Below, piece by piece: positions 6,916 through 15,304 of a stretch of DNA of 64,000 bases (position 1 is the stretch's first letter; each line of letters opens with the position of its first letter). Source of the stretch: Methylotenera oryzisoli (GTDB lineage: Bacteria > Pseudomonadota > Gammaproteobacteria > Burkholderiales > Methylophilaceae); contig CAMDXI010000001.1 of assembly GCA_945878695.1 (NCBI GenBank), forward strand, positions 1 through 64,000, written 5' to 3'. Position numbers and translations under genes: made by a program. The notes under the pieces are model-generated. The model was not told the DNA's origin. It worked only from the letters and a program-made list of their open reading frames with translations, and made no database searches.

Positions 6916-6960
6916 GGGGTGTTAGCGCAGCGGGTAGGGCGGCAGATGCCTTGCTAAAGT
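6916..6960 (+). other. tRNA-like 5' half remnant
   Basis: GGGGTGTTAGCGCAGCGGG followed by TAGGGC has the order of a tRNA 5' half: 7-base acceptor strand, TA, and D arm with GGTAG-like loop. The acceptor GGGGTGT differs by one base from the GGGGCGT expected to pair with the tRNA-Lys 3' fragment at 2493-2539. After about 6945 no anticodon stem forms. It could be a third scar of the tRNA-Lys hotspot or a chance resemblance. Confidence 0.3.
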
Positions 6961-7025
6961 TTGGCTAAGACCTAAAAAAATATGAATGCCTGCCATTTTT
7001 CAATCCCCTCTAGCATTAAGCTGCC

Positions 7026-7055
7026 CTTAAGTTTGCTGCGCCTAAGTTTGCTGCG
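7026..7055. repeat. 15-bp tandem duplication upstream of ccmA
   Basis: CTTAAGTTTGCTGCG (7026-7040) is followed directly by CCTAAGTTTGCTGCG (7041-7055), 14 of 15 identical. It lies 52-81 bases before the ccmA start, so it could affect promoter spacing or be a binding site. No regulator is known for it. Confidence 0.6.
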
Positions 7056-7106
7056 CTATGCTAGCGCCATCGATGGCCATCAAGCCTATCATCCGCAGGA
7101 CCAAAT

Positions 7107-7724
7107 ATGCTAACAGCCCAAGGCTTGGCTTGCGTACGCGGCGACCGTCTGCTGTTTAAAGACTTGGGCTTTGTGCTTGAAGCCGGCAGCTTGCTTTATG
7201 TCTTAGGCGAAAACGGCAGTGGCAAAAGCAGTTTATTGCGCATGCTGTGTGGCTTGTTGATGCCAGAGCAGGGTGAGATTTTATGGGCAGGTAAATCGAT
7301 TAAAAGCCATGCCGAGCAGTATTTGCCTAACTTGAAGTACCTAGGGCACCTAAATGGCCTGAAGGACGATTTGACGGCTTTGGAGAATTTGCAGATGGGT
7401 GCGCGCATCGCCGGCCAAGCTGTCACGGCTGCTGCTGCCTTGGCTGCGTTAACTGCCATAGGCATAGCGCGCTGTTCGAATTTGCCGGTGCGAGTCTTGT
7501 CCCAAGGGCAGAAAAGACGGGTGGCTTTGGCCGCCTTATGGCTAAGTCGCAGCCCATTATGGATTTTAGACGAGCCGTTTGCGGCCTTGGATGTGGCGGC
7601 GACCGAGGTGTTGGCCGCGCGCATAAGCGAGCATTTGGCGGCGGGCGGCATGACCATTTTGACCAGCCATCAAGACGTGCCAATTCAGGCCAAATCCACT
7701 GTTAGCTTAAGTTTAAGCGCATGA
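7107..7724 (+). CDS. ccmA: Heme exporter ATP-binding protein CcmA
   Basis: This 205-residue ABC ATPase works with CcmB and CcmC in System I cytochrome c maturation. It drives release of holo-CcmE after heme attachment in the periplasm. Walker A GENGSGKSS (residues 34-42), signature LSQGQ (131-135), Walker B LWILDEP (151-157) and the H-loop His188 are all present. It is the first gene of a nine-gene ccm run on the + strand, and its TGA overlaps the ccmB ATG (ATGA), indicating coupled translation. Confidence 0.95.
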   Translation: MLTAQGLACVRGDRLLFKDLGFVLEAGSLLYVLGENGSGKSSLLRMLCGLLMPEQGEILWAGKSIKSHAEQYLPNLKYLGHLNGLKDDLTALENLQMGARIAGQAVTAAAALAALTAIGIARCSNLPVRVLSQGQKRRVALAALWLSRSPLWILDEPFAALDVAATEVLAARISEHLAAGGMTILTSHQDVPIQAKSTVSLSLSA

Positions 7725-8389
7725 ATCAGACCTGGCTTACCGTGTTAAGACGTGACTTGCTGCTGGCATTACGCCGCCGCTCGGACATTGCCACGACGCT
7801 GTTTTTCTTCGTCATCGTGTCCAGCTTGTTCCCGCTCGGTATAGGGCCAGAGCCGGCCGTATTAAGCAGCATTGCGCCTGGGGTGTTGTGGGTGGCGGCC
7901 TTGTTAGCCGGCATGATTTCGCTTAGTCGCCTATTTGCAGCCGATTTTGCCGATGGCAGCTTGGAGCAAATGCTCTTGGCGCCGCAGCCTTTAGCCTGGT
8001 TGGTTAGTGCAAAAATTTTCGCGCATTGGCTGGTGTGTGGCTTGCCAGTAGTACTGCTGGCACCCTTAATCGGATTGCAATACGCCTTGCCGAACGATGC
8101 CTTGTTGGTGTTGGTCTATTCATTGTTGCTGGGCACGCCGACTTTAAGTTTAATCGGCGCCATAGGCGCCGCCTTGACCCTAGGCGTGCGTGGCAGCGGT
8201 TTATTGGTGGCCTTATTGGTCTTGCCTTTATACATCCCGACCTTGATATTTGGTGCCGGGGCGGTGGCGGCCAGTCAGCATGGCATGAGTGCAGAAGCGC
8301 ACCTTTCCCTGTTGGCCGCAGTCTCATTGTTGTCCTTGGTGTTGGCGCCGCTCGCGACCGCCGCCGCCTTACGCATTTCTGTAGAGTAG
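7721..8389 (+). CDS. ccmB: Heme exporter membrane protein CcmB
   Basis: CcmB is the six-helix permease paired with CcmA. The 222-residue product has a positively charged N-terminus (RRDLLLALRRRSD) and six hydrophobic segments, with LEQMLLAPQPL in the cytoplasmic loop after helix 2, typical of the family. It starts inside the ccmA stop codon. The following ccmC starts 7 bp after its stop. Confidence 0.95.
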   Translation: MNQTWLTVLRRDLLLALRRRSDIATTLFFFVIVSSLFPLGIGPEPAVLSSIAPGVLWVAALLAGMISLSRLFAADFADGSLEQMLLAPQPLAWLVSAKIFAHWLVCGLPVVLLAPLIGLQYALPNDALLVLVYSLLLGTPTLSLIGAIGAALTLGVRGSGLLVALLVLPLYIPTLIFGAGAVAASQHGMSAEAHLSLLAAVSLLSLVLAPLATAAALRISVE

Positions 8390-8396
8390 AGTCACT

Positions 8397-9140
8397 ATGC
8401 ACATGAATTGGTTTAAGTATTCTTCCCCGCAAACGTTTTACCCGTTGGCCGGCAAAATGATCCCGTGGTTTTTTTGGGCGGCAAGCTTGCTATGCGCCGT
8501 TGGGCTGTACGTGAGTTTTGCCATCGCGCCTACTGATTTCCAGCAGGGTGAGGCCTACCGTATTATTTTTGTGCACGTGCCGGCGGCTTGGATGTCCATG
8601 TTTATCTATCTGGTGATGGCGGGCTGGGCGGCCATGGGCTTGGCCCTTAATGCTAGGTTGTCGGCCATGATGGCGCAGGCCTTAGCGCCGACTGGCGCCA
8701 TGTTCACTTTGCTGGCTTTAGTCACCGGTTCCCTTTGGGGTAAGCCTATGTGGGGCACTTGGTGGGTGTGGGACGCGCGTTTGACCTCGGAATTGATTTT
8801 ATTGTTTTTGTACTTAGGCTTCATCGCCTTGCAATCGTCCATCGATGACCCACGCCGAGCCGACCGAGCCGGTGCCTTGTTGGCCTTGGTTGGGGTGGTC
8901 AACGTGCCCATCATTTACTTCTCGGTCAAATGGTGGAACACCTTGCACCAAGGCTCCACCATCAATATGGGCGTAGCGCCTAAGATGGCCGCCACCATGT
9001 TGATCGGCATGCTGTTGATGGCCTTGGCTTTTTGGATGTACAGCGTCGCCGTGGCCTTAATGCGCGTGCGCTGCATCATGCTAGAACGCGAGCGCAGCAG
9101 TGACTGGGTGAAAGCCTTATCCGCGAAAGGGGGCAAATAA
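8397..9140 (+). CDS. ccmC: Heme handling protein CcmC
   Basis: CcmC presents periplasmic heme to CcmE. The six-helix 247-residue protein carries the tryptophan-rich heme motif WWVWDARLTSE (residues 122-132), flanked by the two conserved His ligands His60 (FVHVP) and His184 (NTLHQGS). An alternative ATG lies two codons in (8403). Its TAA shares a base with the ccmD start. Confidence 0.96.
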   Translation: MHMNWFKYSSPQTFYPLAGKMIPWFFWAASLLCAVGLYVSFAIAPTDFQQGEAYRIIFVHVPAAWMSMFIYLVMAGWAAMGLALNARLSAMMAQALAPTGAMFTLLALVTGSLWGKPMWGTWWVWDARLTSELILLFLYLGFIALQSSIDDPRRADRAGALLALVGVVNVPIIYFSVKWWNTLHQGSTINMGVAPKMAATMLIGMLLMALAFWMYSVAVALMRVRCIMLERERSSDWVKALSAKGGK

Positions 9141-9304
9141 TGCAGTGGGCAAGTTGGTCGGCTTTTTTCAATATGGGCGGTTACGCCTTTTATGTGTGGT
9201 TTTCTTTTGGTTTGACGGCACTATGTGTGCTGTGGGAAGTCTATGCCCTTCGTCAACGCAGTCGCGATGCCTTGCATTTAGCGCAATTATTAGCACAGGA
9301 TTAA
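9140..9304 (+). CDS. ccmD: Small heme exporter subunit CcmD
   Basis: A 54-residue protein: [20 protein letters not shown], then a single membrane helix and the basic tail [11 protein letters not shown]. This is the usual CcmD pattern; CcmD stabilises CcmE within the CcmABC complex and helps its release. ATG 9140 overlaps the ccmC stop (TAATG) and the stop lies just before ccmE. It is easily missed because of its size, but its place between ccmC and ccmE is diagnostic. Confidence 0.93.
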   Translation: MQWASWSAFFNMGGYAFYVWFSFGLTALCVLWEVYALRQRSRDALHLAQLLAQD

Positions 9305-9308
9305 TAGC

Positions 9309-9764
9309 ATGCTTAAAGCACGACACAAACGCTTTATTTTAATTGGCATAGGATTGGCCTTAATAGGCTTGGCCGCCATGCTGATATTGAATGCCTTTCA
9401 AAGCAATATGGTGTTTTTCTACACGCCCAGCCAAGTGGCTAAAGGCGAGGTGCCGCACAACACCGGTTTCCGCATAGGCGGCTTGGTGGAGATGGGCAGC
9501 ATTAAGCGCGGCGACGACGGCTTAACGGTGCATTTTGTGATTACCGACACCGCGCACACCGTGCCGGTGGAATACAAAGGCGTGTTGCCGGATTTGTTCA
9601 AAGAAGGCAAAGGCGTGGTGGCGCAGGGCAGCGTGGGCGCAGACGGCTTGTTCGTGGCCAGCGAAGTGTTGGCAAAACACGATGAAAACTACATGCCACC
9701 GGAAGCGGCGGCCGCATTAAAAAGCGCCCAAGAACAAAGTAAAACTTTAGTCATGCCCAAGTAA
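9309..9764 (+). CDS. ccmE: Periplasmic heme chaperone CcmE
   Basis: CcmE binds heme covalently through a histidine and delivers it to the CcmFH ligase. The 151-residue product has an N-terminal membrane anchor (residues 8-30), a beta-barrel OB fold and the heme-attachment motif [12 protein letters not shown] with His124 and Tyr128. It lies four bases after ccmD. Confidence 0.96.
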   Translation: MLKARHKRFILIGIGLALIGLAAMLILNAFQSNMVFFYTPSQVAKGEVPHNTGFRIGGLVEMGSIKRGDDGLTVHFVITDTAHTVPVEYKGVLPDLFKEGKGVVAQGSVGADGLFVASEVLAKHDENYMPPEAAAALKSAQEQSKTLVMPK

Positions 9765-9814
9765 TGTGGCATGGCATTCCAATAAGCACAGACCCTATCT
9801 AAAAGGACCTATAC

Positions 9815-11785
9815 GTGATTCCTGAAATTGGCCATTTTTCCCTAATTCTAGCCTTGCTGGTGGCGCTGACATTGGGCAGTTTTCCCATTATCGGTGCGGC
9901 GCGTGGTAACACGGTGTGGATGGGCTTAGCCAAACCCTTGTCGGCTTTGCAGTTTGCCTTGATTGCCTTTTCTTTTCTGTGTTTGGCTTACGCCTTTGCC
10001 GCTAAAGATTACTCGGTGGTGTACGTGGCCAACAACTCCAATTCGCAGTTGCCATTGCAATTTCGCATCGCCGCAGTGTGGGGTGGTCATGAAGGGTCGT
10101 TGTTGCTATGGGCGCTGATTTTAAGCGTTTGGACTTTGGCCGTTAGCCTATTTTCTAAGCACATCCCCGATGCCATGCGCGCACGCATACTGGGCGTGAT
10201 GGGCTTAATCAGCGTGGGCTTTTTGCTGTTTATGCTAATGGTGTCCAACCCGTTTGATCGCTTAATGCCGGCGGCCTTGGATGGCAAAGATTTAAACCCA
10301 TTGTTGCAAGACCCGGGCATGATCTTCCATCCACCTATGCTATACATGGGCTACGTGGGCTTTTCCGTGGCCTTTGCTTTTTCCATTGCCGCCCTGTTAG
10401 GTGGCCAGCTGGATGCGGCTTGGGCGCGCTGGTCGCGGCCATGGACCATCATTGCTTGGGTGTTTTTAACCGTCGGCATCATGGCCGGCAGTAACTGGGC
10501 TTATTACGAACTTGGCTGGGGCGGTTGGTGGTTTTGGGACGCGGTGGAAAATGCCTCCTTTATGCCTTGGTTGGTCGGCACCGCGCTCATACATTCGCTG
10601 GCGGTCACGGAAAAACGCGGCAGCTTTAAAGCTTGGACGGTGTTGTTGGCGATTTGTGCTTTTTCATTGAGTTTATTGGGCACGTTTTTAGTCCGTTCCG
10701 GCGTACTTACCTCGGTGCATGCCTTTGCCACCGATCCTAGACGCGGGGTGTTTATTCTGGCCTTTTTGGTGGTGGTGATAGGCGGCTCCTTGCTGCTGTT
10801 CGCTTGGCGCGCCAGCACAGTGGGGCGTGGTGGTAAATTTGATGTGGTGTCGCGAGAGAGCTTCTTGTTGGCTAATAACGTGTTGCTGGCGGTGGCCGCA
10901 TTGTCCGTGTTACTGGGCACGCTATACCCCTTATTTTTAGACGCATTGAATTTAGGCAAAATCTCCGTCGGCCCTCCTTACTTTGACGCGGTGTTTGCGC
11001 CATTGATGGCGCCGGCTGTGTTCTTGATGGGCGTTGGCCCCATCGCCAGATGGAAAGACGCGGCCTTGCCAGAACTGTTCGTGCGTCTGCGTTGGGCCTT
11101 GGCGATTAGCGCTATCACGGCCATTGTTCTGCCACTGCTGTTAGGCAATTTAACCCCCATGATAGGTTTGGGTTTGTTCTTGGCTTTTTGGGTGTTTGCC
11201 AGCAGTGCCGAATTGGTTTATCAGCGCTTGCGTAAATCCGAGGGTGGCTTGTTAGCTGGCATCGCTGCCAGCTCACGCTCATGGTGGGGCATGGTGATTG
11301 CACACTTAGGGATAGCCGTGTTTGTTTTAGGCGTGACCGTGGTCAAAGGCTTTGAATCGGAAATTGCCGTGAAAATGCACCCGGGTGACGTGGCGCATTT
11401 AGCCGGTTACGACTTTAGGTTTGATGGCGTGGAAAGCCGTAATGGCCCAAATTACACTGCCAATCATGGGCAAATCCATGTCAGCAAAAACGGTGTGTTG
11501 CGCACCGTTCTCGAGCCGGAAAAAAGGTTGTACACCGTCACTAACATGCCCATGAGTGAAGCCGGCATCAGCCCGCATTTAATACATGATTTGTATGCCT
11601 CCTTGGGCGAGCCATTAGACGGCGGCGCATGGAGTGTGCGCATCTACCACAAGCCCATGGTCGAGTGGATTTGGTTCGGTTGCTTGATGATGGCTTTTGG
11701 CGGCTTGCTGGCCATGTCAGACAAACGCTACCGTTTGAATAAACAGGCTAAATCAGTCGCCACTGGCCAAGGTCAACGCGCATGA
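9815..11785 (+). CDS. ccmF: Cytochrome c heme lyase subunit CcmF
   Basis: CcmF joins heme to apocytochrome c and is the largest ccm membrane protein (656 residues, about 14-15 helices). The WWD heme motif is at about 234-253 (GWGGWWFWDAVENASFMPWL), and conserved His residues include His172 (IFHPPMLYMG). The start is GTG 9815 after AAGGA. The C-terminal periplasmic domain and final helix are present, so it appears full length. Its TGA overlaps the ccmG ATG. Confidence 0.96.
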   Translation: MIPEIGHFSLILALLVALTLGSFPIIGAARGNTVWMGLAKPLSALQFALIAFSFLCLAYAFAAKDYSVVYVANNSNSQLPLQFRIAAVWGGHEGSLLLWALILSVWTLAVSLFSKHIPDAMRARILGVMGLISVGFLLFMLMVSNPFDRLMPAALDGKDLNPLLQDPGMIFHPPMLYMGYVGFSVAFAFSIAALLGGQLDAAWARWSRPWTIIAWVFLTVGIMAGSNWAYYELGWGGWWFWDAVENASFMPWLVGTALIHSLAVTEKRGSFKAWTVLLAICAFSLSLLGTFLVRSGVLTSVHAFATDPRRGVFILAFLVVVIGGSLLLFAWRASTVGRGGKFDVVSRESFLLANNVLLAVAALSVLLGTLYPLFLDALNLGKISVGPPYFDAVFAPLMAPAVFLMGVGPIARWKDAALPELFVRLRWALAISAITAIVLPLLLGNLTPMIGLGLFLAFWVFASSAELVYQRLRKSEGGLLAGIAASSRSWWGMVIAHLGIAVFVLGVTVVKGFESEIAVKMHPGDVAHLAGYDFRFDGVESRNGPNYTANHGQIHVSKNGVLRTVLEPEKRLYTVTNMPMSEAGISPHLIHDLYASLGEPLDGGAWSVRIYHKPMVEWIWFGCLMMAFGGLLAMSDKRYRLNKQAKSVATGQGQRA

Positions 11786-12309
11786 AAAAGGCATTAATCC
11801 CCTTCTCGCTGTTCATCATTATGGCCGGCTTCCTTTTTAAGGGTCTGTTCTTAAACCCACGCGAAGTGCCTTCGCCATTGGTGGGCAAGCCGGCCCCGGC
11901 ATTCAGTTTGCCGCGCCTGGATCAGCCAGCTAAAACCTTCTCGCCTAAAGACATGCTAGGCCAAGTTTGGCTGTTTAACGTATGGGCATCCTGGTGCGGA
12001 GCGTGCCGTGACGAACACCCGCTATTGGTGGGGTTGGCCAAAACCGGTTTGGTGCCGGTGGTGGGCATGGATTACAAAGACACAGCGGCCGAGGCCGAAC
12101 AATGGCTGACTGAGCGCGGCAATCCCTACTTGTTAAGCGCGGTGGATGCCGATGGCCGAGTGGGCATTGATTATGGGGTTTACGGCGTGCCGGAAACCTA
12201 TGTGATCGATAAAGCCGGGGTGATTGCCTACAAACAAATAGGCCCGGTGACTCTGGAATCCTTGCGTGACGATATCCTGCCCTTGGTGAAACGGTTACAA
12301 GCACAATGA
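11782..12309 (+). CDS. ccmG: Thiol:disulfide protein CcmG/DsbE
   Basis: This membrane-anchored periplasmic thioredoxin-fold reductant keeps the apocytochrome CXXCH thiols, and CcmH, reduced. The active site is WCGAC (Cys72 and Cys75) within VWASWCGACRDEHP, and the cis-Pro loop is YGVPETYVID. Residues 1-22 form the anchor. Length 175 is standard. It overlaps both ccmF and ccmH by four bases. Confidence 0.95.
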   Translation: MKKALIPFSLFIIMAGFLFKGLFLNPREVPSPLVGKPAPAFSLPRLDQPAKTFSPKDMLGQVWLFNVWASWCGACRDEHPLLVGLAKTGLVPVVGMDYKDTAAEAEQWLTERGNPYLLSAVDADGRVGIDYGVYGVPETYVIDKAGVIAYKQIGPVTLESLRDDILPLVKRLQAQ

Positions 12310-12767
12310 TTAAAAAATATTTATTAAGTCTCGCATCAATTCTGCTATTGGCATTCACGCTGCAAGGCATGGCCAACGAAGCGCAACCTTTGCAATCCGA
12401 TGCGGCGGTGGAAGCGCAAGTGCAAAGGCTGGCCACGCAATTGCGCTGCTTGGTTTGCCAAAACCAAACCTTGGCCGATTCGCATGCCGAACTGGCGCAA
12501 GATCTGCTGCAAGAAGTTCGTGAGATGGCCGCCAAGGGCATGTCGGACCAAGCCATTATCGATTACTTGGTGGCGCGCTACGGCGATTTTGTGCGCTATA
12601 AACCGCCCTTAAACAAAACCACGTCTTTGCTTTGGCTAGGACCGTTCGCCCTGTTATTTTTAGGCGGCATAGGCTTGCTGGTAATGCTGCGCCGTCGCCA
12701 AGCCATGCAAGCGGAGTTGCCCTTGACGGCGGCCGAGACTCGGCAAATCAACGAATTGTTAAAGTAA
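12306..12767 (+). CDS. ccmH: Cytochrome c maturation protein CcmH
   Basis: CcmH is the thiol oxidoreductase partner of CcmF. A signal peptide is followed by the LRCLVCQNQ motif (Cys48 and Cys51) and a three-helix domain (DSHAELAQDL to RYGDFVRYKPP). A single C-terminal membrane helix ends the 153-residue protein. It is the short form, with the TPR part encoded separately or absent (see ccmI). Confidence 0.95.
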   Translation: MIKKYLLSLASILLLAFTLQGMANEAQPLQSDAAVEAQVQRLATQLRCLVCQNQTLADSHAELAQDLLQEVREMAAKGMSDQAIIDYLVARYGDFVRYKPPLNKTTSLLWLGPFALLFLGGIGLLVMLRRRQAMQAELPLTAAETRQINELLK

Positions 12768-12795
12768 GCTGTCGGAATCATTTTAAGGAATAAGC

Positions 12796-13530
12796 ATGTT
12801 GGCATTTTTGCTCTTGGTGGTGGTGTTGCTAGTGGTGGTAGTAGGCGTCATGGTGCGGCCTTTGTTTTGGCCAAATGCCAGCGTGAACGTGGATGCAACC
12901 CAAGAAAAGCGGGCTGTTTACCGCCAACAGTTTGATGAATTAATGCAAGACAAAAACAACGGCATGTTGGATGGCCTGCAATACGAGTTAGCCAAAACCG
13001 AATTAGAACGACGCATGCTCAGTGAGTTGGCCGAGACCAACAGCGTGGCACTTAAGCCTAAAGCCGACCGCAAGTTGGCATTTTCATTCATCCTTATTGT
13101 GCCTATCGCCGCCATCTACTTGTATTTGGTCATAGGCCGACCGTTTGCCATCGTCTTCCCTGACATGCAAGCAGCCATGGTTCATGCTTCGGCCATCAGA
13201 GGCACCGTCAGTTTAGCGCCGGCCTTGGCTAAAAAAGCCGATCCGGCTGCCAGCGTGTTTATCTACGCGCGTGCTAAACAAGGTCCGGTCATGCCTTTAG
13301 CCATCGTGCGCACCACGGTCAGCGCCTTGCCGTATGCCTACCAGTTGGATGACAGCGTCAGCGTCATGGCCGATTTAAAATTATCGCAAGCCGGTGAAGT
13401 GGTTGTCGTGGCGCGTATTTCTAAAACGGGTGATGCCAAACCGCAAAAAGGCGACTTGCAAGGTTTGTCGGGCGCGGTGACGCCGGGCAGCGATAAAGTC
13501 GATGTAGAGCTAAACACGGTCTTGCCGTAA
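12796..13530 (+). CDS. ccmI: CcmI-like protein lacking the TPR region
   Basis: CcmI normally has two N-terminal helices, a TPR domain that holds apocytochromes, and a C-terminal beta domain, about 400 residues in all. This 244-residue product keeps helix 1, the Lys/Glu-rich coiled loop (VYRQQFDELM to LERRMLSELAE) and helix 2 (FILIVPIAAIYLYLVIGRP). It then passes almost directly to the C-terminal domain (AIRGTVSLAPALAKKADP to the end). The TPR block of roughly 150 residues is missing. It is the last ccm gene and is followed by a strong terminator. Confidence 0.85.
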   Translation: MLAFLLLVVVLLVVVVGVMVRPLFWPNASVNVDATQEKRAVYRQQFDELMQDKNNGMLDGLQYELAKTELERRMLSELAETNSVALKPKADRKLAFSFILIVPIAAIYLYLVIGRPFAIVFPDMQAAMVHASAIRGTVSLAPALAKKADPAASVFIYARAKQGPVMPLAIVRTTVSALPYAYQLDDSVSVMADLKLSQAGEVVVVARISKTGDAKPQKGDLQGLSGAVTPGSDKVDVELNTVLP

Positions 13531-13545
13531 TAGGGTATGCGATAA

Positions 13546-13583
13546 AAAAGGCTGTCAGCTCACGCTGCCAGCCTTTTGTTTTT
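13546..13583 (+). terminator. Terminator of the ccm operon
   Basis: AAAAGGCTG and CAGCCTTTT pair, then one T/C mismatch, then CAGC/GCTG around a TCAC loop: a 13-bp stem with one mismatch, followed by GTTTTT. It lies 15 bases after the ccmI stop. Its T run touches the 3' end of the opposing tRNA-Arg. Confidence 0.85.
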
Positions 13584-13659
13584 GGCGCGCCCGGCGGGAT
13601 TCGAACCCACTACCCTCGGCTTCGGAAACCGATACTCTATCCAAATGAGCTACGGGCGC
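13583..13659 (-). tRNA. tRNA-Arg(CCG)
   Basis: The reverse strand folds as a 77-nt tRNA. Acceptor GCGCCCG pairs with CGGGCGC, the D arm is AGCTC...GAGTA, the anticodon stem-loop TCGGT-TTCCGAA-GCCGA gives anticodon CCG, and the T arm is GTGGG-TTCGAAT-CCCGC. The discriminator is G and CCA is encoded. It reads CGG arginine codons. Confidence 0.95.
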
Positions 13660-13724
13660 AAAAGAGCTTGCCATTATAGCAAAGCATTGCCTATCGGGGC
13701 GGCTTGGCTGGGTTTTTAAGTCCT

Positions 13725-13753
13725 TTTACCTGGCGATAAAGTGCAGGTATAAT
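13725..13753 (+). promoter_or_regulatory. Sigma70-type promoter of the cytochrome c5 gene
   Basis: TTTACC (13725-13730), a 17-bp spacer and TATAAT (13748-13753) lie 39 bases before the cytochrome start codon. Confidence 0.6.
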
Positions 13754-13791
13754 CACCCACCTCTTTAATTTATGTGTAGAAATGGACTGAT

Positions 13792-14343
13792 ATGAGTAAT
13801 GAATACAAAGGCTCGAGTTTATGGCAATTAATCTTGGTGATACCGGGCGCTATTTTAGCCTTCACCTTAATTATTTCCTTGATTGCTAAATCTTTTGGTG
13901 TGGCTAATGAGCCAGCTGCTGCGGTAGCGGAACCGGTTGCAGCCGTGGCCCCATCTGATGAAAATATCAAACCAGAAGCCACAGTGGAAGTAGCGGTTGC
14001 GGATGCCGGCCCTCACGTCGACAAAAGCGGTGAAGAAGTGGTTAAAGCCGTTTGCGGCATGTGCCACACAGCCGGTCTAATGAATGCACCCAAAATCGGT
14101 GACAACGGCCAATGGGTGCCTCGTATTGCACAAGGTTACGACGTATTGGTGTCACACGCTATCAACGGTATTCGTTCTATGCCAGCGCGCGGTGGCAACC
14201 CAGCCTTAACCGACGGTGAAGTTGCCAACGCCGTGGTGCACATGGCCAATGCCAGCGGTGCCAGCTTCAAGGTGCCTGTAGCCAAAGCGGCCCCGGCTGC
14301 CGATGCTAAAGCCGCTGACGCGGCCGCTGCACCAGCGAAATAA
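13792..14343 (+). CDS. Membrane-anchored cytochrome c5-type protein
   Basis: A 183-residue electron carrier. An uncleaved N-terminal helix (residues 11-34) anchors it and an Ala/Val/Glu-rich linker follows. One class I heme domain has VCGMCH (Cys88, Cys91, His92) and the axial Met130 in SMPARGGNP, which matches cytochrome c5. An Ala/Lys/Pro tail ends it. The heme would be attached by the ccm system encoded just upstream. The likely role is electron transfer to a terminal oxidase on the periplasmic face. Confidence 0.92.
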   Translation: MSNEYKGSSLWQLILVIPGAILAFTLIISLIAKSFGVANEPAAAVAEPVAAVAPSDENIKPEATVEVAVADAGPHVDKSGEEVVKAVCGMCHTAGLMNAPKIGDNGQWVPRIAQGYDVLVSHAINGIRSMPARGGNPALTDGEVANAVVHMANASGASFKVPVAKAAPAADAKAADAAAAPAK

Positions 14344-14412
14344 ACGTCACATGGAGCTGGTGCTTGCGCTGGCTTGCATGGACCTTTGTTATGCTTAGGC
14401 TATCCCACATCA

Positions 14413-14441
14413 AACCACTTAACAAGTTAAGTGGTTTTTTA
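14413..14441 (+). terminator. Terminator after cytochrome c5
   Basis: A perfect 11-bp stem AACCACTTAAC / GTTAAGTGGTT with a two-base spacer at its centre is followed by TTTTATTTT, between the cytochrome gene and apaH. Confidence 0.85.
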
Positions 14442-14458
14442 TTTTCTCAGAGCTAAAC

Positions 14459-15304
14459 ATGGCCCAATATGCGATAGGCGACATACAAGGTTGTTACCAG
14501 GCCTTTTTGGCTTTGTTGGCGCGCATAGAATTTGATCCCGAGCAAGACCGGCTTTGGTTAGTCGGCGATTTAATCAATCGTGGCAGCGGGTCGCTGGAGG
14601 TCTTGCGTTGGTGTTACGCGCACCAATCTTCTATCCATGTGGTGTTGGGCAATCACGATTTGCATGCCTTAGTGGTGGCCGCTGGCTTTGTTAATGCACA
14701 CAAAGGCGACACCTTAGACGGCTTGTTGGCTGCGCCAGATAAAGACGATTTGCTGAATTGGCTGCGCCATCAAGCGCTGGCCTACCATGCCGAAGTGGCC
14801 CCCGGGCAGGCCTATCTGATGGTGCACGCCGGGCTGTTGCCGGACTGGACGCTGGCGCAAACCCTGGCGTATGCCGCCGAGGTGGAAGCGGCTTTGCAGG
14901 GGCCTAAGCATCTGGAATTTTTAGCGCACATGTACGGCAATTTGCCCAACCGTTGGCAAGCCAATTTAACCGGCATAGACCGCTTGCGGGTCATTACCAA
15001 TGCCTTGACCCGTTTACGCGTTTGCACCCTAGACGGTGAAATGGAATTTCAGTTTAAGGGCGAGTTGGCGGACGTGCCGGCGCCGTATAGGCCATGGTTT
15101 TCCCTAAAAAATCGAGCCACACAAGGCATACCAGTGATTTTTGGCCATTGGTCGGCGTTGGGCTTGCAACAACAAGGTGACGTTTATGCGCTGGATACCG
15201 GCTGTTTGTGGGGCGGACAGCTGACGGCCATGAACTTGCAGACTAAGGCGATCAGCCAGGTGCCGTCCGATCCGCGTGACAACCCTAAACGCTTAAAGCT
15301 TTAA
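14459..15304 (+). CDS. apaH: Diadenosine tetraphosphatase ApaH
   Basis: ApaH hydrolyses Ap4A to two ADP and also removes NpnN caps from bacterial RNA. The 281-residue enzyme belongs to the PPP phosphatase fold. Metal-site motifs GDIQGCY (residues 7-13), VGDLINRG and VLGNHDLHAL are clear, with later His ligands in VHAGLLP and FGHWSALG. It begins shortly after a terminator and its 3' end overlaps the convergent acyltransferase gene by 12 bases. Confidence 0.95.
   Translation: MAQYAIGDIQGCYQAFLALLARIEFDPEQDRLWLVGDLINRGSGSLEVLRWCYAHQSSIHVVLGNHDLHALVVAAGFVNAHKGDTLDGLLAAPDKDDLLNWLRHQALAYHAEVAPGQAYLMVHAGLLPDWTLAQTLAYAAEVEAALQGPKHLEFLAHMYGNLPNRWQANLTGIDRLRVITNALTRLRVCTLDGEMEFQFKGELADVPAPYRPWFSLKNRATQGIPVIFGHWSALGLQQQGDVYALDTGCLWGGQLTAMNLQTKAISQVPSDPRDNPKRLKL

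Noticed and set aside
7196-7683. Long minus-strand open frames inside ccmA
   Set aside because: They are shadows of ccmA, with no ribosome site or recognisable domain and composition dictated by the ccmA codons.
8026-8406. A 126-residue + frame inside ccmB
   Set aside because: It is out of frame with the well-supported ccmB and Arg/His-rich as expected of a shadow frame.
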